A DNA stretch of 18,211 bases from AC-52 sp044870295. Its GTDB lineage: Bacteria > Actinomycetota > UBA4738. A program made the translations under genes and the position numbers. The notes beneath the pieces are model-generated. The model made no database searches. It was not told where the DNA came from and saw only the letters and a list, made by a program, of their open reading frames with translations. Of this stretch, positions 1-8,051 are shown one piece after another. Position 1 is the stretch's first letter; each line of letters begins with the position of its first letter. The stretch covers positions 1 to 18,211 of the forward strand of contig JBIOYQ010000013.1 in the NCBI GenBank assembly GCA_044870295.1, read 5' to 3'.

Positions 1-656
1 CCCCTGCCGCCCTCTTCGCCGACCGGGCTCGGACGCTCATGCTCCTGGCCCTTCGAGACTCCGCGGCGCTCGCCGGAACGGAACTGGCACGGACCGCGGG
101 GATCAGTCGCGCCACGGCCAGCCGCCACGTGGCCCGCTTGATCGAAGGTGGCCTCGTGCTTGTGGATCGGCGCGGCCGCCTGTGCTTCTACCGACTGGCC
201 AACCAGCGCGTGGCACGGGCCATCGCGGCCCTGGAGGCCCTCACGGAGGGCGATCACGGGACCGACGCCCCGTCCCTGGAGCCTTCCGATCGGCTCGCCC
301 GCACGTGCTACGACCACCTCGCGGGCCGCATCGGTGTGCAGATCTTGGATGCGCTGGTCCGCCAACGCTTCGTCTCCACAGGTGGCGGCGAACTCGCGTT
401 GAGACTCCCAGGGAGGGTGTTCCTCCGAGAGTTCGGTGTGGATCTGCGCCAACCCTCGCAACACCGTCGGGCCATCATCCGTCCGTGTCTGGATCGAACG
501 GAACGCCGTCATCACATGGCGGGAAACGCTGGGGCCCAGCTCGCCCGCCGAGCTTTCGACCTCGGGTGGTTCGAGCGCGAATCCGGATCGAGGGCGCTCC
601 GCATCACTCCTTCAGGGCGCCGGGGTCTCAAGGCCACGTTCGGCCTGGAAGCCTGA
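1..656 (+). CDS. ArsR-family winged-helix transcriptional regulator (5' end outside window)
   Basis: The reading frame is open from base 3, so the gene begins left of the window. The residues before the first internal ATG (base 39), AALFADRARTLMLLAL, already look like the first helix of an ArsR domain. A winged helix follows: an HTH with GISRATASRHVARLIEGGLV, then a wing reading DRRGRLCFYRL. The C-terminal half has the CLDRTERRHHMAG stretch and a final winged-helix-like segment ending RALRITPSGRRGLKATFGL. This two-part architecture is typical of a subgroup of ArsR-like repressors. No cysteine pair for metal binding is visible near the recognition helix, so a metal sensor is unlikely. The ligand and targets are unknown. 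It ends 64 nt before helY in the same direction. Confidence 0.85.
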   Translation, partial: PAALFADRARTLMLLALRDSAALAGTELARTAGISRATASRHVARLIEGGLVLVDRRGRLCFYRLANQRVARAIAALEALTEGDHGTDAPSLEPSDRLARTCYDHLAGRIGVQILDALVRQRFVSTGGGELALRLPGRVFLREFGVDLRQPSQHRRAIIRPCLDRTERRHHMAGNAGAQLARRAFDLGWFERESGSRALRITPSGRRGLKATFGLEA

Positions 657-707
657 CGCCCCGAGGGCCCGTGCCGGCCCGCCGAGGCCCACGCGGCCCC
701 TTCCGGG

Positions 708-713
708 GATACT
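708..713 (+). promoter_or_regulatory. Candidate -10 box of helY (GATACT), leaderless arrangement
   Basis: GATACT, one mismatch from TATAAT-like TATACT, lies exactly 7 nt before the helY ATG. This is the spacing seen for the other putative leaderless genes here. It lacks the first T of TANNNT, so it is the weakest of the set. No -35 element is evident. Confidence 0.35.
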
Positions 714-720
714 GGATCCC

Positions 721-3396
721 ATGACCACCCTGGAGCGGTTCGCCGCGCGCTACCCGTTTCCCCTCGACGACTTCCAAGTGAGGGCCATCCGGGCCCTGGA
801 GGAAGGCGAGTCGGTGCTGGTCGCGGCGCCGACGGGGTCGGGCAAGACCGTGGTTGCCGAGTTCGCCCTCGATCGTGCCCTCGACCACCATCGCAAGGCC
901 TTCTACACCACGCCGCTCAAGGCCCTGTCGAACCAGAAGTTCGGGGACTTCGGACGGCGCTACGGTCCCGGCCGGGTGGGGCTGCTCACCGGCGACAACT
1001 CGCTCAACGGCGAGGCGCCCGCCGTGGTGATGACCACCGAGGTCCTCCGCAACATGCTGTACGAGGACAGCTCGACCCTGCAGGGTCTCGAGGTCGTGGT
1101 CATGGATGAGGTCCATTACCTCCAGGACCCGTATCGCGGCGCGGTATGGGAGGAGATCCTGATCCATCTGCCGCTGTCGGTGGCCGTGGTGTGTCTCTCG
1201 GCCACGGTGTCGAACGCCGAGGAGTTCGGGGAGTGGATCGGGGCCCTGCGCGGCCCCACTCGCGTGGTGATCGAGGAGCGACGCCCCGTGCCACTGAAGA
1301 ACCTGTACCTGGTGGGGCGGCAACTGCACGACATGCACGTCGAGAAGGACGGCCACCCGATCCCGAATCCCTACCTGGTCTCCCTCACCCAACGCGAGCT
1401 CCGGACGAAGGAATGGAAGCCGCGAGCCGGCGCCAAGTACGGGCGTTCCATCGTGCAGCGTATCGAGCGTCCCCGGGAGGGCCACCGGCGCGTCTACGTA
1501 CCGCGCCGCGAGGAGGTCGTGGCACTCCTGCAGAAGGAAGGGATGCTCCCCGCCATCTACTTCGTGTTCAGCCGCGCGGGCTGCGAGGCCAGCGTCCGCT
1601 ATCTCATGGAAGCCGGGCTCAGGCTCACCTCGCCGGGGGAGCGCGATCGCATCCTCGAATTCGCCGATGCCCAGGTCTCGTGGATCGAAGACGAGGAGCT
1701 GGCCGCCCTGGGCTATTTCGAGCTGCGCGAGGCGCTGGGGGCGGGGATCGCCGCGCACCACGCGGGCATGCTGCCCGTGTTCAAGGAGACCGTGGAGCGC
1801 CTGTTCCAGCAGGGGCTGATCAAGGTGGTGTTTGCGACGGAGACCCTAGCGCTGGGCATCAACATGCCGGCGAAGACCGTAGTGATCGAGGATCTCTGGA
1901 AGTTCTCGGGCGAACGGCACGAGCTGCTCACACCGGGGGAGTACACGCAGCTCACCGGCCGGGCGGGGCGTCGAGGGATCGACCCCATCGGGTACGCCGT
2001 CGTCCTGTACCAGCGCCAGGTGCCGTTCGAGCGTGTGGCCAGCCTGGCTTCGACCCGAACGTACGAGCTCCGTTCTTCCTTCCGGCCCTCCTACAACATG
2101 GCCGTCAACCTGATCCGCAACTACACGCAGGAAGAGGCCCGGCACCTCCTCAACTCCTCCTTCGCCCAGTTCCTGGCGGACCGGGGCGTGGTGACGCTGG
2201 AGCGGCAGCTCGAGCGGGACCGGGCGTACCTCGAGGGCTATCACCGGTCGATGGCATGCCACCTGGGGGACTTCGCCGAGTACTGGGACCTCCGGCAACG
2301 GGCGATCCGGATCCGCGACGAGGCCAAGCGATCCGGCGAGCGCGCGCGGGAGGCGGCCAGCCGCGAGGGGCTGTCGCGGCTGAAGCCGGGTGACGTCATC
2401 TCGCTGCCCGGAGCCCGACGGCGCGGCCTGGCTGTGGTGTTGTCGATCCGAGAGGGCCGGCCCACGGTCCTCACGCAGGACCGGAGGTACTTCCGCCTGG
2501 CTGCGCGCGACCTGGCCGACACGCCATCCACGCCCGTGGCCCACATCGACTTGCCCAGGTCCGGCAGTGCGCGCAGCGCCCGGTTCCGGCGCGATCTGGC
2601 CGCCCGGCTGGTCACGCTGAAGGTGGAGGCGCCTCGGCCGCGACCGGTCCGTCATGCCGATCCGGACGCGGAGCGGCGAGCTCGGGCGCTCGAGCGCGAG
2701 GCCGCCCAGCATCCCTGCCAGTCCTGCCCGGACCGCCCGCAGCACGAGCGGTGGGCCGAGCGGGCCACGAAGCTGGAGCGCGAGGTCGCCGGGCTGGAGC
2801 GCCGGATCCGGTCGCGCACCGAGACGCTGGGCCGGCAGTTCGATCGCGTCGTGGCGGTCCTGCAGCAGCTGGCCTGCGTCCGCGGGTTCTCCCTGACCGA
2901 CAAGGGCGAACAGCTCCGGCAGATCTACGCGGAGGGCGACATCCTGGTGGTCGAGGCTCTCACGGAAGGCCTGTTCGACGGCCTCTCCGCCCCCGAGGCC
3001 GCCGCGTTGCTCTCCTCCATGGTCTACGAGTCGAGAGAGCGCGAGCCTCGCCGTGTGGAGATCCCAACCGGCTCGCTGCGCGACCGCCACCGAAAGCTCT
3101 CCGACCTGTGGGCCGCCGTGCGCAGGGCCGAGGACGCCCATCAGGTGGAGCTGGTCCGGGAGCTCGACCCGGGGTTCATGCCGACGGTCTTCGACTGGGC
3201 CGAGGGCAAGCCCCTGGAGGACGTGCTGGCGACGTCCGGCCTGACCCCTGGAGACTTCGTGCGCAACTGCAAGCAGCTGCTGGATCTGCTCCGTCAGGTG
3301 GAGTCCGTGGCGGGGCCCGAGGTGGCGGCTGCGGCGCGGGCAGCGCACCAGGCCGTGAACCGCAGCGTCGTCAGCTATACCGGGCTGGAAGCCTGA
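721..3396 (+). CDS. helY: Ski2-like DEVH-box ATP-dependent helicase (HelY)
   Basis: This 891-residue protein is an SF2 helicase of the Ski2/Mtr4-like class, probably acting on RNA. Walker A (APTGSGKT) is at residues 36-43 and the DEVH box at 129-132. Motif III (LSAT) precedes SNAEEFGEWI, and motif VI QLTGRAGRRG is at 410-419. The C-terminal part carries a DSHCT-type domain. A short CQSC element (Cys666, Cys669) precedes a coiled-coil-like Arg/Glu-rich stretch. The length is close to mycobacterial HelY (about 900 aa). The frame stays open upstream to base 436 inside the regulator gene, but homology starts at MTTLERFAARYPFPLDDFQ, so ATG 721 is chosen. There is no Shine-Dalgarno sequence. The 3' end overlaps the convergent ygfZ by 22 bp. 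Confidence 0.95.
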   Translation: MTTLERFAARYPFPLDDFQVRAIRALEEGESVLVAAPTGSGKTVVAEFALDRALDHHRKAFYTTPLKALSNQKFGDFGRRYGPGRVGLLTGDNSLNGEAPAVVMTTEVLRNMLYEDSSTLQGLEVVVMDEVHYLQDPYRGAVWEEILIHLPLSVAVVCLSATVSNAEEFGEWIGALRGPTRVVIEERRPVPLKNLYLVGRQLHDMHVEKDGHPIPNPYLVSLTQRELRTKEWKPRAGAKYGRSIVQRIERPREGHRRVYVPRREEVVALLQKEGMLPAIYFVFSRAGCEASVRYLMEAGLRLTSPGERDRILEFADAQVSWIEDEELAALGYFELREALGAGIAAHHAGMLPVFKETVERLFQQGLIKVVFATETLALGINMPAKTVVIEDLWKFSGERHELLTPGEYTQLTGRAGRRGIDPIGYAVVLYQRQVPFERVASLASTRTYELRSSFRPSYNMAVNLIRNYTQEEARHLLNSSFAQFLADRGVVTLERQLERDRAYLEGYHRSMACHLGDFAEYWDLRQRAIRIRDEAKRSGERAREAASREGLSRLKPGDVISLPGARRRGLAVVLSIREGRPTVLTQDRRYFRLAARDLADTPSTPVAHIDLPRSGSARSARFRRDLAARLVTLKVEAPRPRPVRHADPDAERRARALEREAAQHPCQSCPDRPQHERWAERATKLEREVAGLERRIRSRTETLGRQFDRVVAVLQQLACVRGFSLTDKGEQLRQIYAEGDILVVEALTEGLFDGLSAPEAAALLSSMVYESREREPRRVEIPTGSLRDRHRKLSDLWAAVRRAEDAHQVELVRELDPGFMPTVFDWAEGKPLEDVLATSGLTPGDFVRNCKQLLDLLRQVESVAGPEVAAAARAAHQAVNRSVVSYTGLEA

Positions 3397-4271
3397 CGCG
3401 GTTCCAGCGACACGCCGCCCGCCGTGGTGATCGGATGGTCTCTGGCGTCCCAACGTACCCGTGCGAACAGGACGGTGCGGCCGCCAACACTCGTGGCGCT
3501 CGTCACCGCGCCAACGTGGTCGCCCCCGGAGAGGACGGCCTCCCCGGGTGACACGGTCCCGGCGGCCTCCAAGGAAAGCACCAGCCGTCGGGGGTGGCCC
3601 AGGTTCCGCACCTTGGCCACGGCTTCCTGTCCCAGGTAGCACCCCTTGTGGAACGCAACCGCGCCGTCGAGGCCGGCCTCGGCGGGGAGGTCCTCCTCCG
3701 TGGCGTCGACGCCGAACCGCGGGATCCCCGCCGCGATCCGCCATGCCTCGGCCGTATCGGGTCCGACGTTGACCAGTCGGGCTTCCAGCGCTGCCGTGAC
3801 TCGTTCACGTTCCTCGACGGGCGCGACCATGTCGAAGCCACCGACCCCGAGACAGGATGGGACCAGCAGCGTCGCGCCGCCCGGCACATCGACCACGTGG
3901 CCTCGGCCCGGTAGCGCGAAGAGGCACAGGGCTTCGGTGCGGTCCTGCAGTGTGACGTCGGACGACAGGACGTAGGGAGCGAGCAAGGTAGCCGCCGCTC
4001 GGTCCTGGCTCGGGTCTTGGAGCAGCAGCCAGCTTCCGTCCCGGGTACGAGCCACGGTGAACGCGGCCCGCACCCGGCCGGTGGGGGACAGGAGGAGCGA
4101 GAGCGTACTGGCTCCCACCTCCAGGCCGTCCACGTCCGCCGACACCAGGTCCTGGAGCCACGCGCCGGCATCGGCGCCGGTGACCTCGACCTTCCTCCAG
4201 TGACCGAGGTCGGTGAAGGCCTCTCCCGACGCCAGCTGTCGTGCCTGGTCCTCGACGACGTGGTCGATCAT
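3375..4271 (-). CDS. ygfZ: Folate-binding protein of the YgfZ/GcvT-like family
   Basis: The 298-residue product matches the YgfZ family, folate-dependent proteins that help maintain and repair iron-sulfur enzymes. The diagnostic motif KGCYLGQE begins at Lys209, with the conserved Cys211. An N-terminal GcvT-like region (VEVTGADAGAWLQDLVSADV) and the typical GIPRFGVD segment before the motif are present. Longer starts exist at 4298 and 4307. ATG 4271 is preferred because a TATCCT box lies 6 nt upstream, and the longer form would overlap the start of the divergent peptidase gene. Several iron-sulfur or radical enzymes could be clients, including the KamA-like protein in this window, but that link is inference. 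Confidence 0.9.
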   Translation of the reverse strand: MIDHVVEDQARQLASGEAFTDLGHWRKVEVTGADAGAWLQDLVSADVDGLEVGASTLSLLLSPTGRVRAAFTVARTRDGSWLLLQDPSQDRAAATLLAPYVLSSDVTLQDRTEALCLFALPGRGHVVDVPGGATLLVPSCLGVGGFDMVAPVEERERVTAALEARLVNVGPDTAEAWRIAAGIPRFGVDATEEDLPAEAGLDGAVAFHKGCYLGQEAVAKVRNLGHPRRLVLSLEAAGTVSPGEAVLSGGDHVGAVTSATSVGGRTVLFARVRWDARDHPITTAGGVSLEPRQASSPV

Positions 4272-4277
4272 GAAGCC

Positions 4278-4283
4278 AGGATA
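4278..4283 (-). promoter_or_regulatory. -10 box of ygfZ (TATCCT), leaderless arrangement
   Basis: On the minus strand TATCCT is followed by 6 nt and then the ATG at 4271. This would place the transcription start at, or next to, the start codon. No ribosome binding site is visible. It lies 9 bp from the oppositely oriented -10 box of the peptidase gene. Confidence 0.6.
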
Positions 4284-4292
4284 GATGGCCGG

Positions 4293-4298
4293 TATCAT
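4293..4298 (+). promoter_or_regulatory. -10 box of the M24 peptidase gene (TATCAT), leaderless arrangement
   Basis: TATCAT is followed by 7 nt and ATG 4306, fitting a leaderless transcript. This is the main reason for choosing ATG 4306 over the in-frame ATG at 4285, which would lie upstream of the box. Confidence 0.6.
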
Positions 4299-4305
4299 CC
4301 GGCTC

Positions 4306-5409
4306 ATGGGGATCGGGCACGATCACGCCGGACGCCTTCGGCGAGCGGGGGAGGCCAGCCGCGCGGCCGGCATCGACGCCCTCATCGTCACGCCCTCGGC
4401 CGACCTCGAGTACCTGGTGGGGTACGAGGCGCCGGTCCTGGAGCGGCTCACCGCGCTGGTGGTACGGCCGGAGGGCGACCCGGTCCTGGTGGTGCCGTCC
4501 TTGGAACGACCCCGGGCGGCAGCCTCGATCACCGAGGGCCTGATCGAGGTCGCGTCGTGGTCCGACGGCGAAGATGCCTACGAGGTGGTCCGAGGAATCC
4601 TCGACGGCGCCGGGACCTACGCCGTGGCCGACGCTATGTGGGCGATGCACGTGCTGCGCCTGCAGGAGGTGCTCCCCGGATCGCGGTTCGTCCTGGGATC
4701 GAAGGTGACCGCGCCGCTCCGCATCCGGAAGGACCCGGGCGAGGTCGAGCTGCTCGGCAGGGCCGGGCGGAGCGCGGACGAGTCCTTCACACGCATCGTC
4801 CGGGAGCCCTTCCTGGGTCGGACGGAGCGCGACGTCTCCAGGTCCCTGGCCGCCGACCTGGTGGAGACCGGACACGATCTCGCCGACTTCGGCATCGTCG
4901 GGTCGGGACCCAATGGAGCCTCGCCACACCACGAGGCCGGGTCCCGGGTGATCCAGTCGGGCGACACCGTGGTCCTCGACTTCGGCGGGCGGCTGTCGGG
5001 CTACTGGTCCGACATCACCCGCACCGTCTCGGTGAAGGAGCCGACCCCCGAGGTCAAGGAGGTCCATGAGATCGTCCGCGAGGCCCAGGAGGCCGCGTTC
5101 AGGGCCGTCCGGCCGGGCGTGCCCGCCGAAGAGGTCGACCGGGCCGCCCGCAGGGTGATCACCGATGCCGGCTACGGCGAGTTCTTCATCCATCGGACCG
5201 GCCACGGCATCGGGCTCGAGGTCCACGAGGAACCGTACCTGGTGGCCGGGAACACCCTCCCGCTCGAGGCGGGCATGTGCTTCTCCATCGAGCCGGGCAT
5301 CTACCTCGAAGGACGGTTCGGGGTGCGCATCGAGGACCAGGTCGCGGTGACCGAGGACGGAGCCGTGCGGCTGAACGAGGCGCCGCGCGACCTCGCCGTG
5401 GTCGGCTGA
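4306..5409 (+). CDS. M24-family metallopeptidase, Xaa-Pro dipeptidase/aminopeptidase type
   Basis: This 367-residue protein has the pita-bread fold signature of M24 peptidases, which hydrolyse peptides next to proline using two metal ions. All five metal ligands are visible: Asp225 (VVLDFGG), Asp236 (SDITRT), His300 (RTGHGIG), Glu329 (SIEPGIY) and Glu343 (RIEDQ). The N-terminal creatinase-like domain (residues 1-130) contains DALIVTPSADLEYLVGYE. There is no signal peptide, so it is probably cytosolic and acts in peptide turnover. Whether it is a dipeptidase or an aminopeptidase cannot be decided from sequence. It is divergent from ygfZ with only 34 bp between start codons, and its stop lies 2 nt before the acyl-CoA dehydrogenase start. 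Confidence 0.92.
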   Translation: MGIGHDHAGRLRRAGEASRAAGIDALIVTPSADLEYLVGYEAPVLERLTALVVRPEGDPVLVVPSLERPRAAASITEGLIEVASWSDGEDAYEVVRGILDGAGTYAVADAMWAMHVLRLQEVLPGSRFVLGSKVTAPLRIRKDPGEVELLGRAGRSADESFTRIVREPFLGRTERDVSRSLAADLVETGHDLADFGIVGSGPNGASPHHEAGSRVIQSGDTVVLDFGGRLSGYWSDITRTVSVKEPTPEVKEVHEIVREAQEAAFRAVRPGVPAEEVDRAARRVITDAGYGEFFIHRTGHGIGLEVHEEPYLVAGNTLPLEAGMCFSIEPGIYLEGRFGVRIEDQVAVTEDGAVRLNEAPRDLAVVG

Positions 5410-5411
5410 TC

Positions 5412-6590
5412 GTGCCCCTGCTGAACATCCCGGACGAGCTGCTGGAGCTGCGCCAGACCCTGCGGGACTTCATCGAGCGCGACGTCCGCCCCGTGGAGGA
5501 GTCCCATCGTCAGGAGATCCAGGAGACCGGCGCCTTCGCCTCGTACCGGGACGAGCGGCAGCAGATGCGCAGGCGCTCCGCCGAGGTCGGCTTCTACACC
5601 ATCCACATGCCGGAGGAGGTGGGCGGCGGCGGATTGTCCTACCTGGGGCAGGTCCTGCTGCACGAAGAGGCCTATCACCACGGCTTGCTGCTGGCCTCGT
5701 TCGAGTCGATCCTCCCGGTGGTCACAGGCCCCACGCCCATCTACCTGGACTGCACCCCGGCCCAGCGCGATCGATACCTGTTCCCGCTGATGCGCGCCGA
5801 GACCACCACGTGTTTCGCCCTGTCCGAGCCCGGCGCCGGCTCAGACGCCACCCGGATCCAGACCCGGGCGGACCCGACCGGCGACGGGACATGGGTCCTG
5901 AACGGCCGCAAGCACTTCATCACCGGCGGGGCCGAAGCCGACCAGGCGCTGGTCTTCGCGGTCAGCGACCCCGACAAGCGCGCCCAGGGCGGCATCACGG
6001 CCTTCCTGGTCGACGCCGACGCGCCCGGCTACGCCGTGACGAGGCGGCAGCGGACCATGTCCCCCTACCAGCACCCGGTGGAGCTGACCTTCCAGGACGT
6101 TCGCGTGTCCGAGGACAACGTGCTCGGCAAGGTCGGGCAGGGGTTCTATTCCGCGGTGAAGGGGATCAACGGGGCGCGCCTGCAGATCGCGGCCTCCGCC
6201 CTGGGGATCGCCCAGCAGCTCCTGGACCGGTCCCTCGCCTACGCGAAGGATCGCGTCGCATTCGGCCAGCCCATCGGGAAGAACCAGTACGTCCAGGGCA
6301 TGCTGGTCGACTCCTACGCCGAGCTGGAGCAGGCCCGCCTGCTCGTCTATCGGTGCGCGCAGGAGATCGACGACGGTGCCGACGGGCGCCGCGAGGCCGC
6401 GCTGGCGAAGCTGGTCGCCACCGAGATGGTCGGGCGCGTGGCCGACCGGGCCATCCAGGTGCACGGTGGAAACGGGTTCATGACCGAGCTGGGGATCGAG
6501 GCCTGGGCCCGGGACGTTCGCGCCATGCGCCTGTACGAGGGCACGAGCGAGATCCTCCGAACGAACGTGGCGAAGTCCCTTGGGCTGTGA
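5412..6590 (+). CDS. Acyl-CoA dehydrogenase family protein (first copy)
   Basis: The 392-residue flavoprotein should catalyse alpha,beta-dehydrogenation of an acyl-CoA, passing electrons to an ETF. Visible motifs are CFALSEPGAGSDA (FAD/substrate contact), GRKHFITGG, GRVADRAIQVHGGNGFM, and the catalytic Glu376 in LYEGTSEI. The first residues differ from short-chain types (ERDVRPVEESHRQEIQE), and the protein resembles the ACAD10/11-like branch. The substrate is unknown. The GTG start at 5412 follows the peptidase stop codon by 2 nt without its own Shine-Dalgarno, so it is probably translationally coupled. The frame is open further upstream but has no family similarity there. It converges on cysS with an 18-nt gap. 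Confidence 0.92.
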   Translation: MPLLNIPDELLELRQTLRDFIERDVRPVEESHRQEIQETGAFASYRDERQQMRRRSAEVGFYTIHMPEEVGGGGLSYLGQVLLHEEAYHHGLLLASFESILPVVTGPTPIYLDCTPAQRDRYLFPLMRAETTTCFALSEPGAGSDATRIQTRADPTGDGTWVLNGRKHFITGGAEADQALVFAVSDPDKRAQGGITAFLVDADAPGYAVTRRQRTMSPYQHPVELTFQDVRVSEDNVLGKVGQGFYSAVKGINGARLQIAASALGIAQQLLDRSLAYAKDRVAFGQPIGKNQYVQGMLVDSYAELEQARLLVYRCAQEIDDGADGRREAALAKLVATEMVGRVADRAIQVHGGNGFMTELGIEAWARDVRAMRLYEGTSEILRTNVAKSLGL

Positions 6591-6608
6591 AGCGGAGCTG
6601 ATGGGCCT

Positions 6609-8006
6609 TCAGGCTCGCGGGCGGACCTTGGTGCCTTCCGCGGTGTCCATGACCTCGAGCCCCATATCGATCAGCCGGCGCCGAATGTCGTCGGACGCCG
6701 CGTAGTCCTTCGAGGCTCTGGCCTGGTCGCGTCGCCGGACCAGGTCCTGGACCTCTTGGCTGGGCTCCCACGCCTCGCGGACCAGCCGGTCCAGGTCGAG
6801 CCCCAGGACCGCGTCCCACGTGGTCAACAAGGCCCGCTTCTCACCGCCCCCCACCTCGGGCGAGCTGACCAGGTCGTTGAGGACCACCAGCGCTGCGGGC
6901 AGGTCCAGGTCGTTGGCGAGCGCGTCGCGGAACCGGCGGTCGAATTCCGCGCCCGCCTCACTCCGCGTATCCGGGGCCGGCTCCGTTGACCAGTCGAGCA
7001 TTCGCCTGCGCAGCGTGGCAAGGCGCTCGTGGGCCCCTTCCAGGGCGGTCCAGTCGAAGTCCGTCTCGCTGCGGTAGCGCGTTCCGAACAGCAACAGCCG
7101 GTAGGCCAGTGGATCGATGCCCTGCTCGGCGAGGTCCGTCACCCGCTTGATGTTCTGCGCCGACTTGGCCATCTTCTGCCCGGCCATCTGGAGGAAGCCG
7201 CCGTGCACCCAGATGGAGACCACGGGGTGGCCGACATAGGCCTCCGACTGCGCGATCTCGTCCTCGTGATGCGGGAACTTGTTGTCGTTGCCGCCCGTGT
7301 GGATGTCGAAGCGATCGCCGAGATGCTTCAACGTCATGGCCGAGCACTCGATGTGCCATCCGGGGTAGCCGTCGCCCCACGGGCTCGGCCACTTGAGCAG
7401 ACGGCTAGGGCCCGCCTTCTTCCACAGCGCGAAGTCGGCGGGATGGCGCTTGTTGGGGTCCACCACCGATTCCTGCCGGTGGCCCGCCCGAAGCGCCTCC
7501 AGCGTGTTGCCCGACAGCTTGCCGTAGTCGGGAAACGTGGTGACGTCGAAGTACACGGTGCCGTCCACCTCGTACGCGTTGCCCTTCTCGACGAGCGCTT
7601 GGATGATCTCGATCATCTCCGGGATGTGATCGCTGGCCCGTGGATACAGATCGGCCCGTTCGATCCCCACCAGGTCGGCGTCCTCCAGGAACGCATCCGT
7701 GTACTTCTGGGCGATCTCCTGCGCCGACAGGCCCTCGTCGTCGGTGGCCAGCTCCATCTTGTCCCGGCCGGCGTCGGCCACCTCGTCCGTCATGTGTCCC
7801 ACGTCGGTGATGTTCATGATCCACCGGACGTCCTGGGCCTCCAGGCGCAAGGCCCGCCGGATCAGGTCGCCCAGCATGAACGAGCGCATGTTCCCGATGT
7901 GGATGTACCGGTACACGGTCGGTCCGCACGAGTACATCTTCACGGTCCGTCCGTCGACCGGCTTCACCTCCTGGACCTGCCGGGTGAGCGAGTCGTAGAG
8001 CCGCAT
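6609..8006 (-). CDS. cysS: Cysteinyl-tRNA synthetase
   Basis: This 465-residue class I synthetase charges tRNA-Cys with cysteine. The nucleotide-binding HIGN signature is at residues 36-39 after CGPTVY. Zinc ligands are Cys27, Cys221 (GWHIECSAM), His246 and Glu250 (HHEDEIAQSEA). The second signature reads KMAKS (278-282) where most enzymes have KMSKS. A DALR-like helical domain and a C-terminal tail (RLIDMGLEVMDTAEGTKVR) are present. This argues for CysS over the shorter mycothiol ligase MshC. No T-box or other leader fits upstream: a TATCCT box lies 7 nt before the ATG. It stands alone between two acyl-CoA dehydrogenase genes, which are on the opposite strand. Confidence 0.95.
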   Translation of the reverse strand: MRLYDSLTRQVQEVKPVDGRTVKMYSCGPTVYRYIHIGNMRSFMLGDLIRRALRLEAQDVRWIMNITDVGHMTDEVADAGRDKMELATDDEGLSAQEIAQKYTDAFLEDADLVGIERADLYPRASDHIPEMIEIIQALVEKGNAYEVDGTVYFDVTTFPDYGKLSGNTLEALRAGHRQESVVDPNKRHPADFALWKKAGPSRLLKWPSPWGDGYPGWHIECSAMTLKHLGDRFDIHTGGNDNKFPHHEDEIAQSEAYVGHPVVSIWVHGGFLQMAGQKMAKSAQNIKRVTDLAEQGIDPLAYRLLLFGTRYRSETDFDWTALEGAHERLATLRRRMLDWSTEPAPDTRSEAGAEFDRRFRDALANDLDLPAALVVLNDLVSSPEVGGGEKRALLTTWDAVLGLDLDRLVREAWEPSQEVQDLVRRRDQARASKDYAASDDIRRRLIDMGLEVMDTAEGTKVRPRA

Positions 8007-8013
8007 GGACGAA

Positions 8014-8019
8014 AGGATA
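8014..8019 (-). promoter_or_regulatory. -10 box of cysS (TATCCT), leaderless arrangement
   Basis: Minus-strand TATCCT is followed by 7 nt and the cysS ATG at 8006. The hexamer is identical to the ygfZ box. No ribosome binding site precedes the start. Confidence 0.6.
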
Positions 8020-8038
8020 GCTGCCGCTCAGGCGCTGG

Positions 8039-8044
8039 TAGGCT
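8039..8044 (+). promoter_or_regulatory. -10 box of the second acyl-CoA dehydrogenase (TAGGCT), leaderless arrangement
   Basis: TAGGCT is followed by 7 nt and ATG 8052. It matches TANNNT and the spacing of the other leaderless candidates. It shares a 45-bp divergent intergenic region with the cysS promoter. Confidence 0.5.
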
Positions 8045-8051
8045 TCGGCCC

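Noticed and set aside
645..3399. Identical 15-bp sequence at the ends of the ArsR-type gene (645-659) and helY (3385-3399), both encoding LEA-stop
   Set aside because: In an 18-kb GC-rich window one 15-bp match is close to chance expectation, and there is no flanking repeat or mobile-element feature.
1846..3744. Long open frame on the minus strand opposite helY
   Set aside because: It is a GC-rich antisense shadow with low-complexity Arg/Gly/Pro/His composition and no recognisable domain; helY on the plus strand explains the region.
6591..6608. Possible shared terminator between the converging acyl-CoA dehydrogenase and cysS genes
   Set aside because: The 18-nt gap has no stem-loop with a T-run on either strand.
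7029..8051. In-frame upstream extension of the second acyl-CoA dehydrogenase through cysS
   Set aside because: The extension is antisense to cysS and has no family similarity. Homology and a -10 box fix the start at 8052.
8007..8051. T-box or other regulatory RNA upstream of cysS
   Set aside because: Only 45 bp separate the divergent genes, and the promoter geometry leaves no leader RNA.
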